DNA of 64,000 bases from Candidatus Gallimonas merdae (GCA_904419525.1 CAJFRT010000002.1:223311-287310); one strand, 5' to 3'; counted from the stretch's first letter, positions 16,377 to 26,232 are shown. Translations and numbers: made by a program. The notes: a model not told the origin generated them from the sequence alone.

Positions 16377-18742
16377 GATTCTTCCTCCACGATGGCGAGC
16401 TCGCGCAGCGCGCGCGTGCAGGCGATATATTTTTCGTTTTCCGTCATGTCCCTGTCATAGACGGCAACGGCGGAAAACTCCAGCCCCTTGCTTTCAAACA
16501 CGCTCATGACATTGACCGACGTGCGGCTGAACGAGCCGTCCGCAGCGAGCCTCCGGAATCCCCTGCGCTCGAACAGCGGAAGGTATTCCTCCCTGGCGAT
16601 CACCGCTTTCAGTCCCTGTTTTTCGCGGAAGAATGCGGCGAGCTGACGCATGCGCAGCCGTTCCACGGGCGCGCCCTCCAGTCCGATGGGCTTCATGTCC
16701 GCGTCGAGCACTTCGGAGACATATGCCACGATCTCATTGGTGTTGCGGTAGTTCTGGTCGAGGGTATAGATGTTTTCGCCGAGGGGCTGCCAGCTCTTCA
16801 TGCCGCGCCAGGGCGTGATGTTCTGTTTGAGGTCGCCGAACACATTGAACGCGGCGCCCGAATGAATGGTTTTCAGCAGCGCGTACTCTCCCTCCGAAAT
16901 ATCCTGCCCTTCGTCCACAAACACAAGTCCGTAGCGGGGAAGCAGCCGCCGCCCGGCCGCCGTCAGCACGCTGCACAGCGCGTAGCCGTCCGAGGCATAC
17001 ACCCCCTTCATATCGTACTTGGCCTTGTCCTTTCTGACCGTCTCGCGGTACAACCAGCGCGCAATGTCCGCACCGTTTGTGCATTTTCCGAGTTCCGCGC
17101 AGCTGTGCGACTGCCGCAGGACCTGGAAAAATTCGCCGAACAGCTCCAGTCCCGAAGCCATTTCCGCGATCACGGAACGGATCTTCCGCGTCTCTTCCAG
17201 AAGCTCCTCGCGCCGGGCAATGCGGTCGGCATAGGTGAGCACCTCCACCGTTCCGCGCTTCTGACGGTACCGCCTGAGATCGGCGATCTCCTTGTCGATC
17301 GTCTCCGTCAGGGAGACGAGATCCTCGTCCGCACGGCGGAAGATCTTCTCCCCGCCCGCCGCGATCATGTGGGCGCAGTGATAGAATTCGCAGAACTGAC
17401 GGAAGAAGTAATCGGGCGTGCGCTCCGGTTCGTCCAGCACGAAGCGAAGGAAATCCTCCGCCTGCACAAAGGCGTTCATCATGGTGCGGAAAGGCTTTGT
17501 GAAATAGAATCCGCCCTCTTTGTTCTCCTTCAGCTCCCCGAGCACGGCGCGGCGCACGCGCACGGACGCATTCTTGACGCGCACGAACTTTTCCTGCCGC
17601 TTTTTGCAGTCGTCGAGGACCGTCCGCGAAACTTCGCGGCACTCCTCGCCCGCGAACAGGCCGTAAATTTCCCGATAGAGTTTGCCGACCCGTGCGGCGG
17701 TCGTTTCGGTAAAGCGCGGCGAATACAGATAGGAGAGATATTCCGCCTTTTCCCGCTCGGAGACAAGATGCGATTTCAGGTCGATCCCTTCGCCCGAGAG
17801 CGCACGGAAATAATACTCCGTCAGCGTCGTCGTCCGCACCCGTTCGAGCTCCAGCATCTGCGAAAGTTCATCGATAAACGCGTTGAAGCTGGCGGAGGGC
17901 GTGATGACGAGCACGTCCCCGGGGCGGAGGCTCTCATTGTTGTACATGAGATAGCTCAGCCGGTGCAGCATGATCATCGTCTTGCCGCTGCCTGCGCACC
18001 CCTGCAGGACGAAACTTTCCCGTTCGGGGCGGGTGATGATATCGAACTGCTTTTCCTGAATGGTGCGGATAATGTCGCGCACCTTCACATCGTCCTTGCG
18101 GCTGCGGATAATGTCGCGCAGATAGGGATCGAACAAGATCTCTTCGTCCCGTCCCCCGATCTCCTCCGGCGTGAGCACATCCCCCACGGACAGATACTCG
18201 TTGCGGAAATCCAGAAGTTTTCCGTTTCTGACCGAAAGCGCCCTGCGGAGCACTGTCCGGTATTCATATTCATTGATCGTAAACGTCACGCGGCTCTTCT
18301 GGTAATACCGGACCGCGAGCGGCGCGCGCCAGTCCACGATCTCGAGATTGACGTCGCCGTGTTTGCCGATGTAGTAGCTGTTATATCCCTCCCGGTCGTC
18401 CACGACGTCCATGCGGGCGAAATAGGGCTCTGAAAAGAAGGGCCGGTATTCGTCGATCTTTTTGCGGAGCGATGCGATCTCGGCGTTCTTTTCCTGAATG
18501 GCGCGGAAATCCTCCGCGCCGTAATTTTCGCTGGCACGAATTTGGGCAATCTCCTCTTTCGCGGCGGCGATCCGCCTGCGGTAGCGCAGGATATGGACCA
18601 GCTTGAGCATTCTGAGCACCGCGCCGAGGTGTTCCTCCTCATAGGCGCGCTGCGCGTCCGCGTCGAGGAGCGCAAGATACCACGCCTTGTCGGCGTCGAT
18701 CCTGGGGCAGAGCAATTCTTTGCAAGTCTTGCGCTTGTCCAT
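16373..18742 (-). CDS. HelD-like superfamily 1 helicase (RNA polymerase recycling ATPase)
   Basis: The 789-residue protein has the SF1 layout of HelD, which frees stalled or DNA-bound RNA polymerase. An N-terminal coiled coil (about 40-100) is followed by the HelD-specific YIGKHGDVNLEIVDWRAPLA region, Walker A GCAGSGKTMIMLHR (about 250), Walker B LVFVDEGQDIS (about 595), and DQNYRNTNEIV in the second RecA-like domain. The ATG at 18742 follows GGAGGGAAAA. It is coupled to the HAD gene by a GTGA overlap. UvrD-type repair helicases share the motor but not the N-terminal WRAPLA region. Confidence 0.88.
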   Translation of the reverse strand: MDKRKTCKELLCPRIDADKAWYLALLDADAQRAYEEEHLGAVLRMLKLVHILRYRRRIAAAKEEIAQIRASENYGAEDFRAIQEKNAEIASLRKKIDEYRPFFSEPYFARMDVVDDREGYNSYYIGKHGDVNLEIVDWRAPLAVRYYQKSRVTFTINEYEYRTVLRRALSVRNGKLLDFRNEYLSVGDVLTPEEIGGRDEEILFDPYLRDIIRSRKDDVKVRDIIRTIQEKQFDIITRPERESFVLQGCAGSGKTMIMLHRLSYLMYNNESLRPGDVLVITPSASFNAFIDELSQMLELERVRTTTLTEYYFRALSGEGIDLKSHLVSEREKAEYLSYLYSPRFTETTAARVGKLYREIYGLFAGEECREVSRTVLDDCKKRQEKFVRVKNASVRVRRAVLGELKENKEGGFYFTKPFRTMMNAFVQAEDFLRFVLDEPERTPDYFFRQFCEFYHCAHMIAAGGEKIFRRADEDLVSLTETIDKEIADLRRYRQKRGTVEVLTYADRIARREELLEETRKIRSVIAEMASGLELFGEFFQVLRQSHSCAELGKCTNGADIARWLYRETVRKDKAKYDMKGVYASDGYALCSVLTAAGRRLLPRYGLVFVDEGQDISEGEYALLKTIHSGAAFNVFGDLKQNITPWRGMKSWQPLGENIYTLDQNYRNTNEIVAYVSEVLDADMKPIGLEGAPVERLRMRQLAAFFREKQGLKAVIAREEYLPLFERRGFRRLAADGSFSRTSVNVMSVFESKGLEFSAVAVYDRDMTENEKYIACTRALRELAIVEEES

Positions 18743-18770
18743 TTTTCCCTCCTCGGCATAGCGATACTAC

Positions 18771-18799
18771 ATCATACCATATTTTCAGCCGTCTGTGTA
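18771..18799 (-). promoter_or_regulatory. Sigma-A promoter of helD
   Basis: TACACA (18794-18799), 17-bp spacer and TATGAT (18771-18776) with extended TGG. Two palindromic TTTCCGGAAA-type elements (18817-18844) lie just upstream and could be a binding site. Confidence 0.5.
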
Positions 18800-18892
18800 C
18801 CCTTTTGCAAAAAAAATTTCCGGAAATTACTATTTTCCGGAAAAGAAAGACCCCGCGGCCTCTTTTTGGGCGTATCCACAGGGTTTTTGCAT

Positions 18893-18920
18893 AAAAAATC
18901 CCGGGCCGATGCCCGGGATT
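18893..18920 (-). terminator. Intrinsic terminator of rpsB-tsf
   Basis: AATCCCGGGC/GCCCGGGATT stem (18897-18920) with a 4-nt loop, followed on the minus strand by a T-run. It lies 12 nt after the tsf stop. Confidence 0.85.
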
Positions 18921-18931
18921 TTCAGCGTCTG

Positions 18932-19828
18932 TTACTTTTTCATTGCCTCGACCTGCTTGGCGACTTCCTCGGAGAGATCTTCGCTCTTCTTTTCGAGGCC
19001 TTCGCCGCGCACGAAGAAGCAGAAGCGCTTCAGGCTTGCGCCGCCGGCGGTTGCAAGCAGCTGTGCGATCGTCATCTTGTCGTCCTTGACGAATTTCTGA
19101 TCCATGAGGCAGTTCTCTTCATAGAACTTCTTGATCTTACCCATGACGATCTTTTCGGCGATATTTGCAGGCTTGCCCTCGTTCATGACTTCCTGCGTGA
19201 GGATCGCCTTTTCCTTGTCGAGCGTATCCTGCGAAACTTCGGCCGCCGTCATATACTGGGGCTTTGCGAACGCAACGTGCAGCGCGACGTCGTGCGCGAC
19301 CGCCTTTGCCTGCTCGGTCGCCTCGCCCGCGAAGTCGAGCATGACGCCCATCGTGCCGCCCATGTGAATGTACGTCTCGACGAAACCTTCCGACTCATAC
19401 ACCGTGAAGCGGCGCACGGAGATCTTTTCGCCGATGACGGCGATCTGCTCCTGCACGTACGTTTCGACGGTCTTGCCGCCCATATCGCTTGCAAGCAGCT
19501 CTTCCACCGTTGCGGGCTTGATCGCCGCGATCTGCTTTGCGACCGCGTTCACGAGTTCCTTGAATTTGTCGCCCTTGGCAACGAAGTCGGACTCGCAGTT
19601 GACTTCCACCAGAACGCCGACCTTGCCTTCGACAAGGGCATAGACGATGCCCTCGGCCGCGATCTTGGAGGCGCGCTTTGCCGCCTTTGCGATGCCGCGC
19701 TCGCGGAGAAGATCCGCCGCCTTTTCCATGTCGCCGTCCGCGTCGACCAGCGCGCGCTTGCAGTCCATCATGCCGGCGCCCGTCTGCTCACGCAGTTTCA
19801 TAACGTCTTTTGCCGTGAATTCTGCCAT
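18932..19828 (-). CDS. tsf: Elongation factor Ts
   Basis: EF-Ts recycles EF-Tu by exchanging GDP. The 298-residue protein has the N-terminal UBA-like domain with LREQTGAGMMDCKRAL and the core motifs VEVNCESDFVAK and FVETYIHMGGTMGV. The ATG at 19828 has an AAGGAGC site. It follows rpsB by 23 nt and is followed by a clear terminator, the standard rpsB-tsf operon. Confidence 0.97.
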   Translation of the reverse strand: MAEFTAKDVMKLREQTGAGMMDCKRALVDADGDMEKAADLLRERGIAKAAKRASKIAAEGIVYALVEGKVGVLVEVNCESDFVAKGDKFKELVNAVAKQIAAIKPATVEELLASDMGGKTVETYVQEQIAVIGEKISVRRFTVYESEGFVETYIHMGGTMGVMLDFAGEATEQAKAVAHDVALHVAFAKPQYMTAAEVSQDTLDKEKAILTQEVMNEGKPANIAEKIVMGKIKKFYEENCLMDQKFVKDDKMTIAQLLATAGGASLKRFCFFVRGEGLEKKSEDLSEEVAKQVEAMKK

Positions 19829-19851
19829 ACTCTTTATGCTCCTTTCCCGGA

Positions 19852-20628
19852 TTACTCCGCCGCGGGCGCTTCCGCCGCAACGACTTCTTCGATGTCCTTG
19901 GGCTCAGCGGGAACTTCCGCCGCAGCCTGCTCCATCACGGGCGTCTCGCCCTGGTTTGCCTCGATCACCGCGTTTGCAATGACGGACGAGATGAGCTTGA
20001 TCGCACGGATCGCGTCGTCGTTGCCGGGGATCACATAGTCGATCAGATCGGGATCGCAGTTGGTATCCGTGATCGCGATGATCGGGATATGCAGTTTGCG
20101 CGCTTCGGCGACCGCAATGTCCTCGTTGTGGGGATCGACGATGAAGAGCGCGCCGGGCATGCCGCGCATGCTCTTGATGCCGCCCAGATTCTCCTGCAGT
20201 TTGTCCATCTCCTTCTTCAGGCCGAGGACTTCCTTCTTGGGAAGCAGCTCGAACTCGCCGGAAGCCTCCATGCGCTCGAGCTTTTCAAGATAGTCGATCC
20301 TGGAGCGGATGGTCTTGAAGTTGGTGAGCGTGCCGCCCAGCCAGCGGGAGTTGACATAGAACTGTCCGCAGCGTTCAGCCTCTTCCTTGATGGCGTCCTG
20401 CGCCTGGCGCTTGGTGCCGACGAACAGGATGCTCTTGCCCGACTTCACGAGATCGACGACGAATGCATACGCCTCTTCGATGAGCTTCGCCGTCATTTCA
20501 AGGTCGATGATGTGAATGTCGTGACGGGCTGCGAAGATGTACTTCTTCATCTTCGGGTTCCACTTTCTCGTCTGGTGTCCGAAATGGACGCCCGCTTCGA
20601 GAAGCTGTTTCATGGTGATGACTGCCAT
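19852..20628 (-). CDS. rpsB: 30S ribosomal protein S2
   Basis: S2 is a 30S subunit protein. The 258-residue product starts [25 protein letters not shown] at the ATG at 20628 behind GGAGGAAATT; an in-frame upstream ATG is rejected. Signature segments [14 protein letters not shown] and [23 protein letters not shown] are present. The C-terminal tail is Ala/Glu-rich. It heads the rpsB-tsf operon with a leader of about 108 nt. Confidence 0.97.
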   Translation of the reverse strand: MAVITMKQLLEAGVHFGHQTRKWNPKMKKYIFAARHDIHIIDLEMTAKLIEEAYAFVVDLVKSGKSILFVGTKRQAQDAIKEEAERCGQFYVNSRWLGGTLTNFKTIRSRIDYLEKLERMEASGEFELLPKKEVLGLKKEMDKLQENLGGIKSMRGMPGALFIVDPHNEDIAVAEARKLHIPIIAITDTNCDPDLIDYVIPGNDDAIRAIKLISSVIANAVIEANQGETPVMEQAAAEVPAEPKDIEEVVAAEAPAAE

Positions 20629-20742
20629 AATTTCCTCCGTTTTCCCTCCCCGCTTCGTGTTGGATCCGCCCGTTATCCGCATGAAAAGAATTTACGGACA
20701 CGGAGGGCGGCACATCCGCGGGTGCGTACTTACAGCTCTGCT

Positions 20743-20772
20743 ATTTTACCACAGAACGGCACGCGAGCGCAA
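20743..20772 (-). promoter_or_regulatory. Promoter of rpsB-tsf
   Basis: TTGCGC (20767-20772), 18-bp spacer, TAAAAT (20743-20748) with extended TGG. Predicted start near 20736. Confidence 0.6.
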
Positions 20773-20885
20773 GCGATTTTACACCGAATTTGACACAATT
20801 TTTGATGGATCGGCGTTCTAACCCCCTCTTTGCAAAATGAGTAATCTTTTACGATTTCATCTACGGAACATAGGATCGGGAACGG

Positions 20886-20929
20886 CATGCGCGGCGGCAC
20901 CGGACGGTGCCGCCGCGCATGTTTTATTC
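20886..20929 (+). terminator. Strong hairpin with a T-rich tail on the plus strand
   Basis: A perfect 16-bp stem (CATGCGCGGCGGCACC, 20886-20901, with its complement 20906-20921) and loop GGAC is followed on the plus strand by TTTTATTCC. Flanking genes are all minus strand, where the hairpin has no T-tract. It may still end engB transcripts, or end an unseen plus-strand RNA. Confidence 0.5.
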
Positions 20930-21000
20930 CGTATATCCGTCCCCTACATGTAAGAAAGAATTCCGACAAATAAAAGAATTCTTTGCGCCCCGGTCAGACG

Positions 21001-21621
21001 TCAGTCCGGCCGCAAGTCGTCTTCTTCGATCGGGACGGCATCTGCCGAAACGATCTGCCCGATGCGGGAAAGGAGCGCATCTTTCCCCGCGCCCGTTGTT
21101 CCGGAGACGGCGATCACGTTGTCCGCCCCCAGTCCGAACGCATTGGAGACGGCGCGCACGCGCTCTTTGACCTTCATGCGCGAAAGTTTGTCGCTCTTGG
21201 TCGCGATCACGGTGAACGGAATGCCGTGATAGACAAGAAAGGTCACCATCTGCACGTCGTCCGCAGACGGATCGCGGCGGATATCGGACAGCAGAAAGAC
21301 GTGGCGCACGTCCTCCTTTCTGGCAAAGAAGGCTTCCAGCGTCTTGGCCCACTTTGCCTGTTCCGCCTTGGATACGGCGGCATAGCCGTATCCCGGAAGA
21401 TCGGCAAGCCAGAACTCCCCGAAATCAAAGTAGTTGACAAGGCGCGTCCTGCCGGGCGCGGCGCTCGTCTTGGCGAGGTTCTTTTGCCCTGCAAGCAGAT
21501 TGATGAGCGTGCTCTTTCCCGCGTTCGACTTGCCGCATACGGCGATCATGGGCTTTTGCGGGCGGAGAAACTGCTCCACCCGCGCCGCGCTCGTCAGAAA
21601 TTTTGCGTTTTTAACCTGCAT
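21001..21621 (-). CDS. engB: Ribosome biogenesis GTPase EngB (YsxC/YihA)
   Basis: EngB is an essential GTPase acting in 50S subunit assembly. The 206-residue product (from MQVKNAKFL) has G1 GKSNAGKST, G3 DLPGYGYA and G4 TKSDK. I choose the ATG at 21621, which overlaps lon by 11 nt; an ATG seven codons earlier is possible but has no better site (only GGGG precedes). lon-engB linkage is common in Bacillota. Confidence 0.94.
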   Translation of the reverse strand: MQVKNAKFLTSAARVEQFLRPQKPMIAVCGKSNAGKSTLINLLAGQKNLAKTSAAPGRTRLVNYFDFGEFWLADLPGYGYAAVSKAEQAKWAKTLEAFFARKEDVRHVFLLSDIRRDPSADDVQMVTFLVYHGIPFTVIATKSDKLSRMKVKERVRAVSNAFGLGADNVIAVSGTTGAGKDALLSRIGQIVSADAVPIEEDDLRPD

Positions 21622-23935
21622 AGTGAATCCCCGTGACGGCATTCCGGAACACCTGATCGACGTCGCTCACGCAGATGAAGTTGAGATGTCTGCGCACGTT
21701 CTCCGGGATCTCCTCCACGTCCTTTTTATTCTCTTCGGGAATGATGATGTCGTGAATGCCGATGCGGTTCGCCGCAAGCGCCTTTTCTTTGAGTCCGCCG
21801 ATGGGCAGCACCTTGCCGCGCAGCGTGATCTCGCCCGTCATGGCGACGTCGCGCCGGACGGGCTGACCCGTGAACGCCGACAGAATCGCCGTTGCCATTG
21901 TGATGCCGGCCGACGGCCCGTCCTTGGGCGTTGCGCCCTCGGGAACGTGAATGTGGATATCCTTGTGCTCGAACGCTTCGTCCGAGATCCCGTATTTTTC
22001 CGCATGCGCGCGGATATAGCTGATGGCCGCGCGTGCAGATTCCTTCATGACGTCGCCCAGTTTTCCGGTCAGGAGGATATCGCCCTTGCCCTGCATGGCG
22101 GAAACTTCGATGGTGAGCGGCATGCCGCCGACCGCCGTCCATGCAAGTCCCGTCGCCGCGCCGACCTCGTCCTCCTCGCGCATCTCATCCTCGTGCAGAA
22201 AGCGCTTCGCGCCGAGGAATTTTTCAAGATTGAGCTTTGTGACGGTGATATTTTCCGACTCGCCCTTGGCGATGCGCACCGCCGCCTTTCTGCAAACCGT
22301 GCCGATGGCGCGCTCCAGCGAACGCACGCCCGCCTCCATCGTGTACCCGTCGATGATCGCCGCAAGCGCGCCGTCCGTAACGCGGAGCTGCTCTTCCCTG
22401 AGCCCGTTTTCCCTGCGCTTTTTGGGCACGAGATAGCGCTTAGCGATCTCCTCCTTTTCATCGGGCGTATAGCCGGAGAGTTCGATGATCTCCATTCGGT
22501 CGCGCAGGGGGCCGGGAATGGTGTCCAGCGTGTTTGCCGTGGCAATGAACATGACCTTGGAGAGATCGTATGGAACTTCCAGATAGCGGTCGCGGAAGGT
22601 GGCGTTCTGTTCGGGATCGAGCACTTCCAGAAGCGCGCTTGCGGGATCGCCGCGCAGATCGGAGGAGATCTTGTCCACCTCGTCCAGCAGGAACACGGGA
22701 TTGACCGCGCCCGCATTCTTCATCTCATAGATGATGCGCCCCGGCATTGCGCCGATATAGGTGCGGCGGTGTCCGCGGATCTCCGCCTCGTCCTTGACGC
22801 CGCCCAGGCTCATGCGGACGAACTTTCTGCCGAGCGCGCGGGCGATGGACATGGCGACGCTCGTCTTGCCCACGCCGGGCGGCCCCACAAGGCAGAGAAT
22901 GGGCGCTTTGAGTTCGCCCGTCAGCTTGAGGACCGCAAGATATTCGACGACGCGCTCCTTGATCTTTTCCAGCCCGTAGTGATCGGCATTGAGCACCTTT
23001 TCCACGTCGGAGAGCTGCTCCGTGTCCTCCGTCGCCTCCCGCCAGGGCAGATCGATGATCCAGTCGGCATAGTTGCGCAGGACGGTGTATTCGGGCGAGG
23101 AGGGCGGCATCTTGTCCATGCGCTTGAGTTCCGCAAGCGCCTTTTCCTCCACCTCCTTGGGCAGTCCCTTGGCAAGGATCTGTTCACGGAGGCGTTCATT
23201 CTCCTCCACGTCGTCGCCGAGCTCCGCATGAATGGCTTTGAGCTGTTCGCGCAGGAAATATTCCTTCTGCGATTTTTCGATGTTGCGGCGGACGTCCTGC
23301 GCGATCTTGCGCTCGAGCTTGCCGATCTCCACCTCCGTGTTCAGGCACTGCTCAAACAGGCGCAGCCTGCGCACGAGTACAGTCTCTTCCAGCAGTTCCT
23401 GTTTGACCGCATCGCGCAGATGCAGATGATGGGCGCAGATGTTGATATAGGCATCGGGATCGGCGACGCCCGTCAGCGCCGCTTCCAGTTCCTTTGCCGC
23501 CTTCGTCTCGCTGCCGAGGATCTCCTTGACCAGCTCCTTGGCCGTGCGGAAATACGCCTCTTCCAGCGTGGGATCGCCGTGAACGGGCAAAAGCTCCTCC
23601 GTGACGGCGTAGATATATCCGTTTTCCAGACGGAACCCGCGCGCCGCGGCGCGGTACTGTCCCGCGACGAACACGCGCACGCGCTCGCCCGGCAGACGGG
23701 TCGCCTGACGGATCACGCACACGGTGCCCACCGTGCACAGATCCTCCCCTTCCGGGAATTCCTTCTGTGCGTCCGTCTGTCTTGTCACAAAGACGTATTT
23801 ATCGTTGCCGTCGGCACGCTCGACCGCGGCGAGCGAGAGCCCCCGCCCGACGTCGAACGCCACCGTCGTATCGGGAAACACGACCTGCGTCCGCATGGGA
23901 ATGACGGACAATATTTTGACTCTGTTCGTGTCCAT
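21611..23935 (-). CDS. lon: ATP-dependent protease Lon (LonA)
   Basis: Lon degrades damaged and regulatory proteins. The 774-residue product has the N-terminal substrate-binding domain ([21 protein letters not shown]), an AAA+ module with Walker [10 protein letters not shown] and Walker [10 protein letters not shown], and the Ser-Lys protease domain with the catalytic Ser in [12 protein letters not shown] and the Lys in [10 protein letters not shown]. The ATG at 23935 follows GAGGTGACAGC; an upstream ATG 17 codons earlier overlaps the leader and is rejected. A 15-bp inverted repeat sits in the leader. Confidence 0.97.
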   Translation of the reverse strand: MDTNRVKILSVIPMRTQVVFPDTTVAFDVGRGLSLAAVERADGNDKYVFVTRQTDAQKEFPEGEDLCTVGTVCVIRQATRLPGERVRVFVAGQYRAAARGFRLENGYIYAVTEELLPVHGDPTLEEAYFRTAKELVKEILGSETKAAKELEAALTGVADPDAYINICAHHLHLRDAVKQELLEETVLVRRLRLFEQCLNTEVEIGKLERKIAQDVRRNIEKSQKEYFLREQLKAIHAELGDDVEENERLREQILAKGLPKEVEEKALAELKRMDKMPPSSPEYTVLRNYADWIIDLPWREATEDTEQLSDVEKVLNADHYGLEKIKERVVEYLAVLKLTGELKAPILCLVGPPGVGKTSVAMSIARALGRKFVRMSLGGVKDEAEIRGHRRTYIGAMPGRIIYEMKNAGAVNPVFLLDEVDKISSDLRGDPASALLEVLDPEQNATFRDRYLEVPYDLSKVMFIATANTLDTIPGPLRDRMEIIELSGYTPDEKEEIAKRYLVPKKRRENGLREEQLRVTDGALAAIIDGYTMEAGVRSLERAIGTVCRKAAVRIAKGESENITVTKLNLEKFLGAKRFLHEDEMREEDEVGAATGLAWTAVGGMPLTIEVSAMQGKGDILLTGKLGDVMKESARAAISYIRAHAEKYGISDEAFEHKDIHIHVPEGATPKDGPSAGITMATAILSAFTGQPVRRDVAMTGEITLRGKVLPIGGLKEKALAANRIGIHDIIIPEENKKDVEEIPENVRRHLNFICVSDVDQVFRNAVTGIHYAG

Positions 23936-23958
23936 GCTGTCACCTCGCTGAAAAAATG

Positions 23959-23973
23959 CGGACAATCTGTCCG
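23959..23973. promoter_or_regulatory. Inverted repeat in the lon leader
   Basis: CGGACA-ATC-TGTCCG, a perfect 6+3+6 palindrome 24 nt before the lon start and beside a weak promoter (TTGAAA at 24000-24005, TAAACA at 23977-23982). It is not a CIRCE or CtsR element. Possible operator of an unknown regulator. Confidence 0.35.
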
Positions 23974-24049
23974 ATATGTTTATCACACACGGCGCGCCTT
24001 TTCAATCATCCGGCGGAAATTTTCGCACGTTTTTCACGCAAATAGCGGA

Positions 24050-24076
24050 ATGCCCCCGCTCAACGGGCGGGGGCAT
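24050..24076 (-). terminator. Hairpin after the rubredoxin gene
   Basis: ATGCCCCCGC/GCGGGGGCAT, a 10-bp perfect stem with a 7-nt loop, 10 nt after the rubredoxin stop. The minus-strand tail (TCCGCTATTTG) is only moderately T-rich, so it could act as a terminator or a transcript stabiliser. Confidence 0.55.
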
Positions 24077-24086
24077 CTGCCGGACG

Positions 24087-24248
24087 TTACTCCTCTGGTG
24101 CGAAGTCTTCCTTCCCTACGCCGCACAGCGGGCAGGTGAAGTCATCGGGAATGTCCTCCCACTTGGTGCCGGGTGCGATCCCGTTGTCGGGGTCGCCCGC
24201 CGCTTCATCATACACATAGCCGCACACCGTGCATACATACTTTGCCAT
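24087..24248 (-). CDS. Rubredoxin
   Basis: This 53-residue iron protein carries single electrons. It reads [16 protein letters not shown], then [17 protein letters not shown] and [11 protein letters not shown], so the two CxxCG iron-binding motifs (Cys 6, 9, 39, 42) are intact. A GGAGGTATCAAG site precedes the ATG. It lies 36 nt after the flavodiiron protein gene, and by family knowledge rubredoxin donates electrons to that enzyme for oxygen or NO reduction. Confidence 0.96.
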   Translation of the reverse strand: MAKYVCTVCGYVYDEAAGDPDNGIAPGTKWEDIPDDFTCPLCGVGKEDFAPEE

Positions 24249-24284
24249 CTTGATACCTCCATATTCGCCCCGCGGGGCCTGATT

Positions 24285-25484
24285 TCAATTTGCTTTTACG
24301 TCCCCGGCGATCTGTCTGCCGAGTGCACGCAGAGCCGCCGCGCTGTCCGCGCTGACGGCGGAAAGCACCGTCGTTTTTTCGCCGATGCGGCGCATATTTT
24401 TGAGCGGCGACAGCACGCCGTCCATCAGGGCGCCCGCCTGCGGCGCCCAGGAACCGTTTTCGATGACAGCGTATGCACGGTTCTGGAAATTATGCGCCTT
24501 CAGATCGTTCAGGAAATTTTCCATGCTGACAAAGATCCCGTTGTTGTAGGTCGTCGAAGCGAACACCGCGTGCGAAGCGCGGAATGCCTCGGCAAGGAGC
24601 TCGCTCACATGCGTGACGGAGACGTCATACACCCGGACGCGGACGCCCTCCGCCGCGATCGCGGAAGCGACGATCTCCGCGGCGTTCTGCGTATGGCCGT
24701 AGACGGACGCATAGAACACGGCAACGCTCTTTTCCTCCGGCTCGTAGGCGCTCCAGGTCAGATATTTGTCCAGATACCAGCCGAAGCCTTCGCCCCAGAC
24801 CGGCCCGTGCAGCGGGCAGACGAGCGAGATCTTTAGCCCCGCCGCCTTTTTGAGCACATTCTGCACCTGTACGCCGTATTTCCCGACGATGTTGAAGTAG
24901 TACCTTCTTGCGTCGTCCAGGTAGTCGCGTTCAAAGATCTCTCTGTCCGCCATGACGCTTCCGGAAAGCGCGCCGAACGTGCCGAACGCATCGGCGGAAA
25001 ACAGGATCCCGTCCTCCGGAACATAGGTGAAGAGCACCTCCGGCCAGTGCACCATGGGTGCGGCGACGAATTTGAGCGTGCGCTTCCCGATCGGGAGCGC
25101 GTCCCCTTCCTTGACGAGATGCACCTTTCCCGCAAAGCCGAAGTAATTTTTCAGCATTGCGGCGGCCTTCTGCGATGTGATGACCGTGACGTCGGGATAC
25201 CGTTCGACAAGCCGCGCAAACGTCGCCGAATGATCGGGCTCCATATGGTGCACGACGACATAGTCGAGCTTGTCCTCCCCGAGCGCGCAGGCAAGGTTCT
25301 CAAAGAACTGTTCGCCGATCGCGTTGTCCACGGTGTCGAACAGAACGTTTTTTTCGTCTTTCAGCAGATAGGAATTATACGACACGCCGCGGGGAATGGG
25401 ATAGGCGCTCTCAAAGAGCGCAAGCCGCCTGTCATTCCCACCCAGGTAGTACAGATCCGCGGCGATCTGCGTGCAGTTTTGCAT
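24285..25484 (-). CDS. Flavodiiron protein (FprA-type O2/NO reductase)
   Basis: FprA proteins reduce oxygen to water (or NO to N2O) in anaerobes. The 399-residue protein has a metallo-beta-lactamase-like domain with the di-iron ligands HMEPDH (H-x-E-x-D-H, about 80-85), MVHWPE, SADAFG and CPLHGPVW, and a C-terminal flavodoxin domain starting VAVFYASVYGHTQNAA. All metal ligands are present. It is followed by rubredoxin, its usual electron donor, and has its own promoter. This pair is the window's clearest sign of an oxygen-sensitive life style. Confidence 0.95.
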   Translation of the reverse strand: MQNCTQIAADLYYLGGNDRRLALFESAYPIPRGVSYNSYLLKDEKNVLFDTVDNAIGEQFFENLACALGEDKLDYVVVHHMEPDHSATFARLVERYPDVTVITSQKAAAMLKNYFGFAGKVHLVKEGDALPIGKRTLKFVAAPMVHWPEVLFTYVPEDGILFSADAFGTFGALSGSVMADREIFERDYLDDARRYYFNIVGKYGVQVQNVLKKAAGLKISLVCPLHGPVWGEGFGWYLDKYLTWSAYEPEEKSVAVFYASVYGHTQNAAEIVASAIAAEGVRVRVYDVSVTHVSELLAEAFRASHAVFASTTYNNGIFVSMENFLNDLKAHNFQNRAYAVIENGSWAPQAGALMDGVLSPLKNMRRIGEKTTVLSAVSADSAAALRALGRQIAGDVKAN

Positions 25485-25514
25485 AACTTTCTCCGTGTTT
25501 GTTTTTTCGCAAGC

Positions 25515-25543
25515 AGTATATCACATTTCCCCGGAAAAAGCAA
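25515..25543 (-). promoter_or_regulatory. Sigma-A promoter of fprA-rubredoxin
   Basis: TTGCTT (25538-25543), 17-bp spacer, TATACT (25515-25520) with extended TGA. The spacer contains a TTTCC-GG-GGAAA palindrome. Predicted leader about 24 nt. Confidence 0.65.
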
Positions 25544-25656
25544 GTCAAACGCATGTGCTTTCATGCGGCGATTGCGGCAGGCTTTCCTCATCGGAACAGA
25601 CCGCGGAGGGTCATCCGCCCCTCCCGTATAAACGGTCCGATGTACAGGCACGGCGT

Positions 25657-26232
25657 TCACAGCAGGCACCGCACCCCCTTGGTGATGAATTCGCTCATCT
25701 CGTCGGCAAACTGTTCGATGGGCGGGCGGACTTCCGAACGAAGGCGCTCCTTCAGGCAGGCAATGCACCCGGACGAGACGAAGCGATAAAAATCTTCGAG
25801 TTTTTTGGACGGCACGCTCCCGAAAATTTTGCGGTAATATTCCGTGCAGAGTTCTCCGCCCAGCTCCACAAAGCGCATTGCCCCGCAGGCATTATCGGAC
25901 GAGAGCATGAGCTGACAGAGCGGCTCGTTTTCTTCCAGCAGCGCGAACACCGTGCGGCAGACCCGACGCGCCGACTGCACGTTCTGCTCGTTTTCGAGCG
26001 CATCGCGCAGGGCAACGGAAAATTCCTCCAGAAACCGCGTTTCCAGCTTTTCGTTGAGATCGTAGACGTCCTGATAGTGCGCATAGAACGTCCCCCGTCC
26101 GACGCCCGCACGCGCACAGAGCTCACTCACCGTGATCCTGCGCAGCGGCTTTTCCCGGCGAAGCTGCAAAAACGCATCGATCAGCATTCTTTTTGTCATT
26201 CTGACCCTGAGATCGCTGCCTTCAATCTTCAT
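25657..26232 (-). CDS. TetR-family transcriptional regulator
   Basis: The 191-residue protein has an N-terminal HTH domain (about residues 9-55) with RITVSELCARAGVGRGTFYAHYQDVYDL, the classic TetR recognition-helix motif, and a C-terminal ligand domain similar to TetR_C_33-type Bacillota regulators. It is divergent from the SDR gene at 26398 and their promoters overlap, so it probably represses that gene and itself. Ligand unknown. Confidence 0.9.
   Translation of the reverse strand: MKIEGSDLRVRMTKRMLIDAFLQLRREKPLRRITVSELCARAGVGRGTFYAHYQDVYDLNEKLETRFLEEFSVALRDALENEQNVQSARRVCRTVFALLEENEPLCQLMLSSDNACGAMRFVELGGELCTEYYRKIFGSVPSKKLEDFYRFVSSGCIACLKERLRSEVRPPIEQFADEMSEFITKGVRCLL

Larger units (their letters stand above)
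20629..21000. other. Intergenic region between engB and rpsB
   Basis: This 372-nt gap has no convincing gene. It holds the rpsB leader (20629 to about 20736) and promoter, a 16-bp perfect hairpin (20886-20921), and near engB two AAAGAATTC/GAATTCTTT arms (about 20956-20983) that may terminate engB. Confidence 0.6.

Noticed and set aside
21434..24139. A 901-codon open frame on the plus strand opposite lon and engB
   Set aside because: Purely the complement of lon; IF-2-like case of third-position GC keeping the opposite frame open.
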